A stretch of DNA of 64,000 nucleotides from Trichostrongylus colubriformis. Taxonomy: Eukaryota > Nematoda > Chromadorea > Rhabditida > Trichostrongylidae. Location: assembly GCA_963978905.1 (NCBI GenBank), contig OZ022260.1, positions 45,777,551 to 45,841,550 of the forward strand. Direction: 5' to 3'. The position numbers were made by a program, and so were the translations under genes. Below, piece by piece: positions 37,940 to 50,286 of this stretch. How positions within the stretch are numbered: the first letter of the stretch is position 1; every line of letters begins with the position of its first letter. Below the pieces are notes generated by a model. That model ran no database searches. It was not told the DNA's origin and was given only the letters and a program-made list of their open reading frames with translations.

Positions 37940-38211
37940 TCATATTCAGAGATCGGCTTTCTGTGAGAAACGCTGAGTGCATGTCGATGGAAACGTTCTT
38001 AAAACAAGATCAGTTTCGCAATAAACACACATACGAGAATTCCTATGCAACCGTTGTTCACAAAAAGGTGCCACAACAGCAACTACAGTTATTTGGAGAA
38101 TTCGACGGTCTTCCATCTTTTGTTGGAGATATTCTGAGCGCTTCCAATCGCGAGAGCGGTACTTACTCCGCCCCATTTGAACGGTATAACACGGGAGTAT
38201 ATGAAATGTAG
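37940..38211 (+). CDS. Candidate terminal exon, unknown protein
   Basis: After a GTCATATTCAG acceptor the plus strand stays open to a TAG at 38209-38211, giving about 88 residues of varied composition. It contains METFLKQDQF, a QQQLQLF stretch and a C-terminal ERYNTGVYEM. Codon-like composition and a good acceptor favour a real last exon; I recognise no family. Upstream exons would lie beyond the MITE at 37634-37901, possibly in the open stretch 37332-37560. Its end is 58 bp from the arrestin stop, so the two would be convergent. Confidence 0.35.
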
Positions 38212-38269
38212 GTCCATATAAATGGCAGCGAAGCTGATCAGAACGTGAGGACGATTTGGCAAACAGTCG

Positions 38270-41200
38270 TTATGCTTTGGTGGATCCGATAATCCCAGGC
38301 TTATCCGAATCGGTGTCCTTCAACTGCGGATAGAATGGATAACGAGGCACGAATGGCTGAAATACTCAGGTTCAAAAGCGATTCAAGATAACATAAGAGA
38401 TGAACAACCTCCATGCCATCGGTGTCCATGGTGGTGCCGTCAACTCCCTGAACCGCTTCTTCATAACTAGGTGGCGGAGGTGGATTAACTGCAAAATGGA
38501 AGGAACATTTAAGAGCCTTTCCTCCAATTTATATAGCAGTATAATGCAGTCGATCATATCAAAGAAATTTAAGGAAAAACAGTGAACAAGTGATACTCAC
38601 CACTGACTCCATTACCTATTGGGTAAGGCAATGGCTCTTCCAGCGGTGGTGCGGAGGAGCCGCTCGACAATGGCGGCTGCGTGTCCAGCGGTGGTGCAGA
38701 AGGTTGAGGCAGTACATACGGATTTCCTACCGGAATAGTGCCTACTATTATATGGCAATGAGCGCCTATGTCTCCTTTGAATGAAGCTTGCGTCTTGAAT
38801 TTTACCTAAACAGGATTATGCGAGTTCAAGGTGGAGCCACGTACAGTTAACCGTCATTTTAAAAGGATGTTCCATGAAAGAAGATATATCTACAAACTTA
38901 GGAACCTAGTTGCTCTGAGAATCTCAAAGAGTGGCAGACCTTTCTGATTATGACGAAACAAAAGGAGACATTCGGTCGGTCATAATATCGACCATACGCA
39001 AACATGCGAAAAACACAAAACCTGCATGGAAGCTTTCCGCGAACTTCGTGCAAAAAATTCTTGCACCAACGTGGCGCAACTTTCGACAGTTTGGCGCACA
39101 GCGCCTTTTATAGCCCTCACAGGAAAAATTGTAGCGCTTTGCTTTCCAAATGACGGTTCCGACGATTTTTTTTTGAGGGTGAAGCCCCTTCCCCTTCTCC
39201 CCTCTCCCTCTCCCCTCCCTCCGAGGTCCGAGCCGGCCAATTCCATGTCGGCCACCGGATACGTGGTCAGGGACGCATAGTGGAAAGGAAACCACATTGG
39301 GTGCGATAAGTAGAACTGCGTTCATCACGCCGACAGCTTTTCAAAGGTAGTTCGTCGGGAAATCGAACGAGTTGCGATTCCTACAGTTTTCCTACCTCTG
39401 CACAAGAAAAATGCGACTTCTGGTTATTTTCGTGTTTCTGTTCATGTATTGTGTCTAGCAGAGGGATCTTGAGAATAGAAACATGGAACTTTTGAGGACA
39501 AAATCTTCAGAGACAACCGTGAAGTCAGATCAGATAACTGTGCAGTTGTGTACGGCGATTTCGAAGAACACCCCACCCACATTTATGGTATAAAGAAGGA
39601 GGATAGAGCGATCGATGTGAAAGTTGCTGTCACATTTCCGAAGTGGAGTAGAGTAGTCTTAAGCAACGCCCACATAATGCATCACAGAACAGAAATGCAC
39701 AAAATGTACAATCCCTTGATACAGGAGGGTCAACAAGTCATTTTATATATGTTCACCTCAACGGTATACTCAACGCAGACAATAGGACAGCAGTTGAATG
39801 TGGGCACTGTAGGTGGGACCTGTAGATATAACTGAACAGTGCCACGGCTTTTCTTCTCTATACAGATGTTCTGAAATCAAGTGTAATTACAGCAAAAGAA
39901 ACTGGTAACAGTGAAGAAACATTTTTATTCGTTGCCTATCTAAGAGCTCTAAACGAACTCATAGGGGACAGCTGGAGGCTGTTCGCCCCTCATGCTACCC
40001 CCAGTAATTTCTTTCTCGTTGTAAAAATATAGATCAAGCTACCAAGTATATTCAGCAGCTCACTTCGATCAAAACAAGAAAACGGGGAAGCAAAAAGCTT
40101 CACTGACGCTGAAGTTTTCCCCGTTGACAAACTTACATGAAATTCACAACCACCTGCTAACATTTTGCATAGTCGCGCAACCTTAACTGATTCGTTTTAT
40201 TGTGCCCAGATGAGGATTAATAAAATGGGTCATAAATGCTACGACTAAACCTCCCCCCCCCCTCCCTTCTTCCCCTTTCAGAACACAACATAAAACTGTA
40301 GGAAATGCATAATAGGCCTGATTCACTCTAGATTTGTTGGGCATTACAGCTCTTTCGGAGAACATAGTGCCACCCACAACTGCGTATTTGTACGTTCAAA
40401 GTGAGTGTCTGAGCTAGCCGAGCCATGCAGCAATCGGACTCCGCCAGCAGCGCAGTCCCGCCTTCTCTACGACGTGTTAGGTGGAAGCAGTGACAACGAT
40501 GTGGCAAGAACACTTTGTGGTGGATGCGGTCAGATAAGATTATGCAAAGCTATACATATTAGTGAACGCAACGCTGGCATGGGAAGTTATGAGATACTGA
40601 TAAAGTGCATGATATCATCTAACGGAAACAAACTCAGAGACTTACTTTCACGTTGTGGCCGCACACGAGGCCACAGCGTGAAACGCGAATTTGAAGGAAT
40701 CGTCCACGGTAAAATTAGGTTCTTTGTTAACCTAATATTCATGTTGTTTTTGCCTGATAAGGGCCACATGCAAGTTTTGGCAGGATGGGAGGGGCCTACG
40801 AGTAAAAGCCCCGTCCCGTCATCCGCCACGGTTGGAAACGGAGGGTGGGTCTGTTTACGTAACTTTCTGTTCCTACAATGCGTCTCCGACCGCGGCGGAC
40901 GACGGGGTGGGCACTTACTCGGAGGCCTCGCCCAACCGGCCAAGCTTTGTGGTGCTGTATCTTTGCCGGGTTCACATTTTTTCGCGTAAAACTTTGGATG
41001 CGGCCCACATTAGGCAAGTACAACATAAATACATATATGGGTAACATGATCATTCTTCCGTGGACTATTCCTTTGAGAAACCTTTTATTTGACGTTTTCG
41101 AGAGCTTTCTGTGACTGTGAACTACTCTTCATTACGCACTCCTCAGCCTGATTTCAGTTGGCGCGTTGACCCCCACAAGACAATTATGGACTGAGGCTAA

Positions 41201-44200
41201 CGGAGAAGCTATGAACGATGGAATCACATTAACAGACAATTCATGCTATTAGTGCTATTATATTAACTGTGATATGAACATCGGACCATAGGCAGGACAA
41301 AAACGCAACTGAAGTTCGATAAGAAAAACATAGAAGCTATGATAACAAGACGGATGATACCAGAAACCGAATATTCAGCACCCGTACGGGTAGCTGTCGG
41401 GTGGCAAATTCACCAGCGGACCCTAACTACGACAGCCATCAGGTAGGTAGATGATTCGGATTTTTTCTAATTTTACGACGATCAGCTTCCAGATTATTGG
41501 AACAATTATAATCCAGTCTAGGCATCTACCTTTAATCAAATGGGTCAAAATTGCTTCAGTTTTTGGACGTTCCGGGACCGCTGGCACCACAGGTTCAACA
41601 GACACCCTTGATTTCCAATTATCTTTTGTTACTTCGTTGTCAAGGGAAGAAATGTATCTCCAATTTTTCTTGTATGAATCGTTTAAGGGTTGACGCACTT
41701 GGTTAATAGAATGCAAGTGCAGCTTCGTACCTGCTCTCCCGTGGCGAGCTTCCGTCGTTGTTCACGCATGTTATCACCGCACTGATTCATGATGAAATAA
41801 CCATGGCTCAGTGTAGCACAGCGTTTGAACGCCACGTATTTGGATATTTCCACTAACTTGCTGACTGCCTGGAAAACAGTGCAATTCTGTGATGGAAATC
41901 TTCACTCCTATGTAATAATCAACAGTTTTGCAAAAAGGGACAATCAGATTTCAAAAGGGAACGACATGTCGACCTTTCCTTGCGAGACCCACATATATAG
42001 CAACCATATTTGTACTTATTTCATAAATTTCACGATGTTTTCTCGATGTGAAAACTCACTTTTACGACATCCTTTGAACTGTCATTGATAACGTATGCGT
42101 TGATCACCACTGTCTCTCCAGGCACGAAACCAGTCTTGGGAATCTCACACTAAAAACAAATCCGCAACATAAAGAAAAGTCCTTTACGAGAGACCCTCAG
42201 TAAGTCAAAAATAAAACTCAGCATCGTGCCATGTTAAACGGTTAAAGGGCCGGTGAATGTGTTCCCGTTACATGGCATAATGCTAAATTCAGTGATATCC
42301 CCTACTTCCCAATGTTTACATGGTCTTCACAACCGCAACTTCTGCCTTATCTCACCGTATCCAAGCCACTTCTGGTACGTCACTGCCGACAGCAAACACG
42401 TCGAAGGGTAGGCGGGAACGCACTACATGACGGAGACGAGCTGGATTAATTAGTTCTGTGCGATTCACAGACTCATCTTCAGCCTAGCTAAAGGTTCACT
42501 GGTTGTGGTTTCAGCTATGTGGCCCAGAGGGACCTTGAGCCAGTGTGCTTTCAAGAGCAGGCTTAGTTAGAGACTCTTTATGAAACTTATACACCCCGGT
42601 AGGTGGGTATCTTTTGGATGTACCTGGGTTAACAGGGGAGAGACGATACGATGATTAATTCTCCTATCATCACATCTCGTCTTCGGCGATTCTAGGAATC
42701 AATCTCTACAGTTTATTCTCTGATCATCGATTTACAACGTCCAAAGACGCAACGCATGATGCTATCACGCCCGCGTGCAATGTCCCAGGCGACCACAGAG
42801 GTACATATAGTGACGACAAACCTGTACAGACACCTTGCCATGTCTGAAAAGCACGATGCCCAAATTTTTCGCCGTCGACTCCTTAATGGGCATTGCAGCA
42901 TCAGGTATCGTGTTCAGGTCGAATACAGGTACCACTGAAATTGATACTCTTGGTGAACAAGAACAACGTTTGTCGGGATTTCCAGATAACTGCGCGCTCC
43001 CGATAAATTTTTCTTCAATAAGCTACACTCTGCTGCTAAGATTTTTGCTTAGGAACAACACTTATTTGTACGTCGCCCTCTGTCTTTACAATGACCTCAG
43101 AAAAATTCACTGAACCCTCTTATGTCCACTTATTTTCAGCGTTATGCTAGCAGAAGTTGCGCTCAATCAGTACGTCCCTACGCATAGTTATGCATTTTTC
43201 AATCAGCTCACCTGTGAAAAGACGCTTGTCGGTTTTGTTAAAGCGCCACGGTCGATCTAGTTCAACCTTCACCATGTAGCGTATGTACCCATTTAAACCT
43301 GTAAATGATAGTTTTGAAATTAGAAAATGATAGTATTCAGCTGGCATGCTCTTCGGCAAACCCGAAAAAAACGACGGCAGTGATTCAAATGAAGATAAGA
43401 CCGGACAGAAATTCTCAAAACCAACTATATCGCACCCACGCATCCTTCTGGTAATAATCCCTTCGACTTGCCCCTCCATACTCCTTCACATTACTGGCAA
43501 ACGCATCCATGGTCGTACTCACCTCCCTTGACTTCACGTCGGTTTGTGCCGCGTATTGCTACCTTCCGCCCTGTGGTTTTGCCCTTCCCACAATTCTCCT
43601 CCTATCGTTCGATGCCCAAGGAGACACGCAATTGATAGTATTACAGTTCATTTCGAAGCGCTTAATAGGGCGTGGCTTACGGAGTTGGGTGTGAGTGGAT
43701 CAAACTCTCTCACCACGCCACACACTCGTTCTCGCCACACACTCTCACTCTCGCCAGCCAGGCCACGCCCTATCTAGCGCTGTGAAGTGCACTGTATTCA
43801 TTCCCACAGAACATGGCACATTTCACTTCACAGCTGCGTCATTTTACAAGGGATCGCCTGTGGACACCTCAGTTCTCAGCTAACCATCAGCTAACCACCT
43901 AACTCTACTGATTCCATCTTTACCTGCTGCAGCAGGATAGCGAAGGGAATTTTTTGCAGATTCCCTTCTAGCATAAAAATGCATCTGAATGAGTATCCGA
44001 CGATGACAATGGAATACGGTTACAGTCGAGAAGGACAGCAGGTATTCTTATTCCCAAATGAGTATGTATGCTGACACCTCCGAGGCTATACGAAAAGGTA
44101 TGAAAGGTTCGAGTAGCCCGGACGATTCGATCCACTGTTTGTTCCCTAAACGGTTCAGCGCTACCCTCTGCCACTACCCACCTCACTCCTTGTTCTGCAC

Positions 44201-47200
44201 CCATCATGTCGCTCTCACCTACTCGAGTTATCATACCCACTTGAAAGTCCATAAAGCATCCCATGGCAAAACTGAACATTGTCTTTCAATAAACTGTACA
44301 CCTCGTAGCCGAAAATTTGAACTAACACTTGAACAAACCTTCAAAACTTGGAGCACAATCCGATGGTAATTGAAATGTGAACGGGAATTGGTAGGAGCCA
44401 GCATTGAGTACCTAACAATAATTTTCGATTGAATATGCAGATAAATTCCAATCAAATCGGTACGCTTCAAAGAGAAATAAGCGATGGCTTGTGTAGGAGC
44501 AGGTCTGACCTCTGTCAGCGATATCACTGGCAATGCGCTATATCAAGCAACCAATGACATCCTACAGCACTGGCCTTTCTTGAAGGAAATGTAGATCTAG
44601 AGACACTCAACCAAGACTAGTCACCAAAACTTGTATACACTATCGGTTTCCCGTTACCGTGAACCATGCTGCAACTGAAAAGAATCGCTCAAATTAGACT
44701 CTACGCTCGTCCCCCTCAAAGAATCGCGCCGGTCATAACGAGACAAAAGAACCTAATGTATCACAGTCCATGGACTCCATTAGAAGTTGGTTAATATTCG
44801 TCCGATGCGGTCTTTTGGCCTTCTTCAAAACCTTTTTCGTTTAACTAAGAACCATTCTAACCGGAGTAAAGTCACTTGGAACCCAGGTACGAAGCAACCC
44901 TGATGAGATGCCAGATCTCGAACAGACGGTTCCTATGTTGCTCACATAGACCAATAATCCGAGAAACACATAAAAGTACGGGTAGAGAATTAATGCAATT
45001 ACAACAGCATCTCAACGAATGTGCAGAGAATGCTGTTTTCGACTACTAAGTGACCCACAGTGATGTGATAGAATTCGCGCGTATTTTTTTGGTGGCCATT
45101 TTTTTGGATTTTTTCGGAATTGGTGGGTTTATACTTCCGTCAAGTACTCCTGTATAATACGCCGGATTTAATCGCTCGCTGTTCCTCTCCGATGCAGGGC
45201 ACCTCCATCACATGTGCTATTCGCTGCTTCAGCAAGGTCAGGCACACACCAATGGAGATCGTTCAGCTCTTGTGTGTGAACCGCTCAACTGTGTAGAGTG
45301 CACTGAAGAGGAGGATCACACGATGTTCTACGACCAGGGCGTCCCTAAGCTTTGTCACTTCACGACTCAGGAGGATTGTGAAAAAACGGACCGATCGCAA
45401 TGCATGCAGAAGTCAGCGGATTCAGCGCATTGATGGAATTGACGAAAAGATGTGAACGTGCGTTTTTGCAAAGTAAGAGGAAAAGGAATGCGTATCAACG
45501 AAAAAGCCATTCGGGAGAAGAAGAGAACTGGCGATTCATGATGTCACGCTTTCACAGAAACGCAAATTCACAATTCTTGCGATCGAAATGTAGCTAATCG
45601 CTTTTCAAAAATTCCGCATTTCTACAACACCACAAACTCTTCTACGGACGTCTTCCTTCTTACAGTTCTCCCCATTGACACCTATGTAGTTTCCACAGAA
45701 ACGGAATTTCCACACCTCTTCTAATCAATACCTACCCATTTCTTTCCAATAATTCAACACTTCCATTCCCGAAACGCGCTACTTTATCGATTTCCACCCC
45801 TACGAAAGCTGCTTGATAGTCAGAACCGTGGAAATAGTGATATCGCCAAATTGGCGATAACGCGGAGTTCGCGAAAATAGCAGAAAGATGACTTAAACGA
45901 TTTCCCACGAGTTCTGTGATTCTCCTACTCGATACGTGTGACTTCCTTTCCACGGATTCCACTATTCCATACACTCACAAAAGCGCTTATTCCAAAGTTC
46001 TACCGATTGATAGCTATTTTAATCATTCCCTAACAATTCCACGATGTCGCTAATTCCTCTAATTGCGACTTTGTGAACGTTTTCTCATGGATCTATGTGG
46101 ACCATACCTCCGAACACCTAGTCGGGACAATCACTGCGATCTAGAAAATTTTTTTGAGAATTACGAACTTTTCCCTAACTAACGCGACCCTCCATCCCTA
46201 CACCAAAGTATTGTTAGTGTCAGAGGTGGTCACTGAGTCGGAAAAAATTCCAAAAAGGCAACCTCCTTTTCTAACACAAAACACGACCTTCCCGAAAAAA
46301 TGCCTCAACCTGGTTGATCCGCCACCAAGGTGCGAAGAAGTTCGATTGCACCACTATCCTCCCTCCTTGCATTTAATTTTCTGGCGAAGAGTTAAGGGCA
46401 GCGAAGGGGGGGGGGGGGTGGGGGGGGGGGTGGGAAATGTAAGCTAAAACTGTCTCTTTCCGGTAACGCTCGTCAATGCTCATAAAGACCTGCTGTTCAA
46501 TATTCCAAAGTAACAGTATAAGTAGTTGTAAAGTATATAGTAACAGTTCAATAATCCAAAGCAAAAAAGAGTAACAACGAAGTCATCCAGTCAAAGGAAC
46601 GCATACCTCTTTCCCACCTTTCGGTGATAGCCATGCAGTGGTGGTACCTTCAGCATAGACTACAGAGGCTGTGTAGGTTTCAGTGTAGTTCTCCGTTCGC
46701 ATTGTGCTTAAAACTTCAAAAATAGTGAGATAAAACGTGAAATTCACAATATCAAACAGCACAGTGAAATATCGCCCTTTTGTCACATATAGTACCATCA
46801 CCGCAATCGTACAATTCACAGGGAGGGTCAGATGCCCTGTTACTAGGCATCTCGACTTTCACATTCACTACTTCTTTTACTTTTCGCCCGACTTACCCCT
46901 AACTGCCTTCAAAGGCAGCGTTAGGGGTAATTCGATTGTTTCACCTCTTCAAATCTTTGATACTGACTGGTGGACGTTCTCATCAGGAAAGCCGACACGT
47001 TAAACACCACGTCATTTCGATCGATATGGCTTTAATACGATACGATAAGTATCATTCCGCTATCATGCTGATTACTCTATACCTCAGTCATTCAGCGATA
47101 AACTCGACCCTAGGAGGCGGGATGGACTTATCAGAGGCGTCAGGTCTTATCCGTCACGCCGTCACTACAGCTCGGGGGAGGGGGGGGGGGGGGAGATAGT

Positions 47201-50200
47201 GGCACTTTTCGACGGGGATTTGCCTAGACTAATCTTTTCAGGCCCATAGTTGTTGTGTGAGTGACTTCTTTTAGAAATTTCCCATTAACCATATCGTCCC
47301 TAATGCTGTCTTCAGGTCATCAACGTACCGAAAGAACGCTTGGAAAACTAATTGGGTATTAAGGTGTTAATGTGTATAAAACAACAATATTCAACACGTA
47401 CTAGTTGTTGAGTGCTTGCATTTCGGGCTTCAAGTAGCAATAAAACGAATAAAAATGACGGTGGAGGATAAATAAAATAATGAACGGAAAGACAAGTGGC
47501 AAATAAAAATTTACAAAAAAAAAAAACTTAAAACGCAAGATGAATACGCCTACTGTCGCTGTACCATTTTTGCATATTATCACAACACCTTGCTGTAGAA
47601 ATTCGCTCACCCATCATTGTTCCTGAAATAAATGTCTGTCAGATAATTCTACAAAAAAATATGGTAAAGCAAACTATTAGAATGATAAAAATAAAGGAAA
47701 ATATTGGAATAAATATGCAGAGTTTAAGCATTGAGTACGTGCACAATTAGAGGTGTTCTCCTTTCCCTTCTATAGAAAATAAAGCAAAACACTGAGAAAA
47801 GTAAGGTCTTCCATAGTATCATAACCTATACATAAACCAGGAGTTTGGTGTGTCTGTTTGCTTGTTCGTTTGTTTGTCTGCTCTCCGATTCTCGGTGTTA
47901 CCACAGAAACAAGTTGCAGAGATCGAGTAAAGTTCGGGTTGGAGCATGGTCCAAGATGTGCGGAGCGCACATAGACCAAGTGGGGCTACGCCCATAGTAA
48001 GTGGGGCGCGCACTGCAAAGACTTCAGCTCAATGCGGAAATTCCACGATTCGTTTCAGAATTGCTCGGATTCTGAAAGGAGAGGCGAACATGAGTCCAGG
48101 GTATTGTAACGGATACAAGCATCACTTCCTTCAAGCAACTAGGTCCTTGGATAAGTACTGAGACTGCATCGTTGTTCCGGCTGCACGGCGCAACCTCACG
48201 GTGCCGTGCCTGCTTGAACACGGATATGTACCCTAATGTCAGGATGCCGCACGATGGCGAGCGGCGTGCGACACAGTGTGTGCGAGCTATGCGCGTCGCG
48301 GTAGTTGGGTCTCAAAACGATTACAACGTAATGCTAGGAGTGCGATACGCAGTTGACTTCTAATCGTTTCGGGACCCAACAATTTAGCTCGTCCGCATTG
48401 CTTCGCTTGCGACATTCCGCAGTGCGGCATCCTGACATTAAGGTACACATCCCTTGAACACAACCAAGCCACGCCCACTCAACCAGATCACACCTGACCT
48501 TAAACGAACATTTTTCAATGTGGAAGTTACTTACATTATCGAATTGGCTGTTTCACAAAATTCTCTTCTTTTTAACTCAAGTTTCTTTCTCCACGCGATC
48601 GCCACGTTGTAAATTGGTTAGTCAAAGGCTAGCTGTAATCTGGTTGGGTGGGCGGGGCTCGGTTGTGTTCAAGCAGGCACAACTCCGTGAGGGTGCACCG
48701 TGCAGCCGCAACAAAAGTGCAGCGTGAACAGTTATCTCAGAAACTTTTTGCCTTGAGAACCTTCTTCCCAGACAAAAACCTAAATTTGCAATAATTTTTC
48801 CTCAGCCATGATCGAACCATCAACCTTTTTCTTGACATTCATAGGGCTGCTCAGGAAAAATGAACATCAATTATGTTTCAGGCACGCATCTCCATGATGC
48901 GAAACACGGCTTTTGAACTTCTTTTGTGAGAAATTTATCTTCAACTGAAACTTCCAAAAACTACCTGATTGTTCTCGATCGCGTCACCTTCCAATGAGTA
49001 TGAGCTCTTCCGTCGACTGATATTCGTAATGATCTAGCCTAAATGGCAGATTCAGAGAACTGTGGGTGACCTGACAGTTTCCGACCATTGTTTTAAGAAG
49101 TCACGGCACCACAGCTATGCGGGGGGGGGGGGGCGATTCACTATGGCAACGTCGAAAATAAAATTCTTATGAGATTAAAGCTTTATATTCGTAGATCGTA
49201 GCCAAGATCAATAGCAAATCATTCGGCTCGTGAAGGAACCCAGTCAGGTCCATGTTTGCTTGCAATGCCTCACTGGCGAGGCATTTTGCTATCATCGCGA
49301 TAATGTTTGTCAGACAATGGCTTTGGTGGCTTAATGGTAGAGGGCCGGGATGTTGAGATCTTTTGCATTTTGTGTTTCATCGTCAATAAGTGCCTCACTT
49401 ACACTTCTGAACGTTTCCTTGTACTAGGACCTATGCGCACTAATCAACCGCGGAGATTTGAGTAATGTTGTTAATTTTTAAAATGAAATGGCAGTGTAAA
49501 TGACGGTGCGAAGAGGTGCCAGTACAATGAAAGTTCAGAAGTGAAACTGAAGCAGTTGCTGACGATGAAACAAAAAAATGCAAAAAGATCCGCACCCGCG
49601 GAAAGCAAACCTTCGACATCTCACGTACAGATCCGAAACAAGCCGTTGTTTCCTCACCAACCAGCCGCTCTCGACAAAGTGCCTCGCCATTGAGACATCA
49701 CGAGCAAGTTTTTGACCCTTCCTAGCTCGCTTCAGAATGGTATTTTGCAATTCTGGTTTTCACAGTTATAGGCAGTATTCGGACCTCTACCGACCCACCT
49801 GGGCTTCAATTCAAAGTTCCATGGAGAGTTAAAGCCCTTCCGTGGTTAGTGGAAAACAAATAAGAAGAAATAAGAAGCAAACACTTCGAAAGATTTTTAA
49901 GAAAGATTAGTAAATCAAAATAGTTAAGTGGTTCCTCTCGCATCTACTCTTACGAGCCACTGTGTTAGCAAACCATGACTCCGAAGAAATATCTTTTTCA
50001 TTTAATGGCCAAATGGATGGAAAAAAGTTTCTTTCTCCTCCACGCTCCCTTGATGGTCTAATTGCTACAGTCAAAAAATTCGAAAATTCAAAAAAATTTA
50101 CCTTTATAGACTCCTTGAGTTCAAGATGAACGACACCATCCACACTTGTTCCCGGATAAAAAACACCTTGTGGATTCGAGTATGATATGCATATAGAACT

Positions 50201-50209
50201 GCTTGGCAT
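38270..50209 (-). CDS. alpha-Arrestin (arrestin-domain protein), 14 exons
   Basis: Alpha-arrestins are cytosolic adaptors that link membrane cargo to WW-domain HECT ubiquitin ligases. Minus-strand exons: 50209-50102, 49038-48965, 46706-46618, 43967-43924, 43413-43362, 43298-43212, 42934-42834, 42149-42060, 41868-41731, 41668-41591, 39819-39757, 38805-38601, 38488-38409, 38356-38270. Every junction is GT-AG and phases agree, giving about 431 residues. The N domain shows FYPGTSVDGVVHLELKESIK, VDGRAHTHW and NGYIRYMVKVELDRPWRF. The C domain shows FDLNTIPDAA, PKTGFVPGETV, a VPPTVPTFNCCPIVCVEY strand and IIVGTIP. The tail has PPPPPSYEEA (a PPSY motif near residue 382) and PRYPFYP. The exon 3 donor (46618 used; 46607 is stronger but off-phase), exon 5 acceptor and exon 10 limits are the least sure. 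Introns carry many MITEs. The family is widely expanded in nematodes (arrd genes); the orthologue is not assigned. Confidence 0.87.
40694..41073. mobile_element. Fold-back element, copy 2 (arrestin intron)
   Basis: A 380-bp relative of 28899-29324, starting AAGGAATCGTCCACGG and ending CCGTGGACTATTCCTT. TG (or TTG) lies on both sides. It shares the GGGCCACATGCAA and CCGCGGCGGACGACG blocks. It lies in the intron between the exons at 41591 and 39819, so the open frames here are not coding. Confidence 0.82.
43666..43772. mobile_element. Short MITE (TAGGGCGTGGC ends), copy 1
   Basis: A 107-bp element with TAGGGCGTGGCTTACGG on the left and GGCCACGCCCTA on the right. The interior is rich in CTCTCACTCTCGCC. 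It sits in an arrestin intron. The second copy is at 52627-52735. Confidence 0.75.
46406..46435. repeat. G-homopolymer cluster
   Basis: A long G tract broken by single T residues inside an arrestin intron. Similar G runs lie at about 47177-47196 and 49121-49133 in the same intron region and at 9401-9416. They could form G-quadruplexes on the plus strand (C-rich in the pre-mRNA) and may be assembly-error prone. Confidence 0.8.
46815..47311. mobile_element. TTAA-type element, head-to-head fragment plus copy
   Basis: 46815-46910 is an inverted left-end fragment containing CCTGTTACTAGGCAT. It runs directly into a direct copy at 46913-47311 that begins AGGCAGCGTTAGGGG and ends CCCTAATGCTGTCT. The junction TTACCCCTAACTGCC/GGCAGCGTTAGGGGTAA is therefore palindromic. 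The element is related to 3026 and 4389. It lies in an arrestin intron. Confidence 0.6.
47837..47905 (-). repeat. CACACCAAACTCCTGG junction motif, inverted copy
   Basis: On the minus strand the sequence reads CAGACAAACAAAC, then CACACCAAACTCCTGG, then TTTATGTATAGGTTATGAT. The same order occurs at 59222-59270 and, in part, at 57297-57328. It is therefore the conserved end of a repeat family and not a chance microsatellite. Confidence 0.65.
48171..48712. mobile_element. Fold-back element interrupted by a MITE
   Basis: The left arm GGCTGCACGGCGCAACCTCA...CCTGCTTGAACACAACC and the right arm (48633-48712) are inverted copies, reading on to CTCAACCAGAT. The left arm is split by the element at 48222-48453; the right arm is intact. 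It sits in the second arrestin intron. Confidence 0.75.
48222..48453. mobile_element. hAT-like MITE (GTACCC family), copy 2, nested
   Basis: A 232-bp element with ends GGATATGTACCCTAATGTCA and its near complement. It has a perfect 8-bp duplication TTGAACAC (48214-48221 and 48454-48461). An inner inverted repeat (GTTGGGTCTCAAAACGATTA / TAATCGTTTCGGGACCCAAC) matches the copy at 13011-13258. Confidence 0.88.
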
Positions 50210-50240
50210 TGGATAATACCAGACTATAAAGAAATTCGGA
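50210..50240 (-). promoter_or_regulatory. Acceptor upstream of the arrestin start
   Basis: On the minus strand AATTTCTTTATAG ends at 50224, 14 bases before the ATG at 50209. This is a plausible spliced-leader acceptor. Only about 60 bp separate it from the palindromic element at 50287. Confidence 0.4.
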
Positions 50241-50286
50241 ACTATTCATCTATCACCCTATACACCGTCACTTGGTCAACAAATTA

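Noticed and set aside
46601..46606. Stronger donor GAG|GTATGC for arrestin exon 3
   Set aside because: It leaves the wrong phase for the next exon (43967-43924); the weaker G|GTGGGA at 46617 fits. Kept as an open question for transcript data.
48880..48945. Possible alternative arrestin exon after a TTTCAG acceptor
   Set aside because: The frame lacks the GxAxxxW core, whereas 48965-49038 has VDGRAHTHW and fits both phases.
49320..49350. tRNA A-box-like GGTGGCTTAATGGTAGAGG
   Set aside because: No B box downstream within tRNA range.
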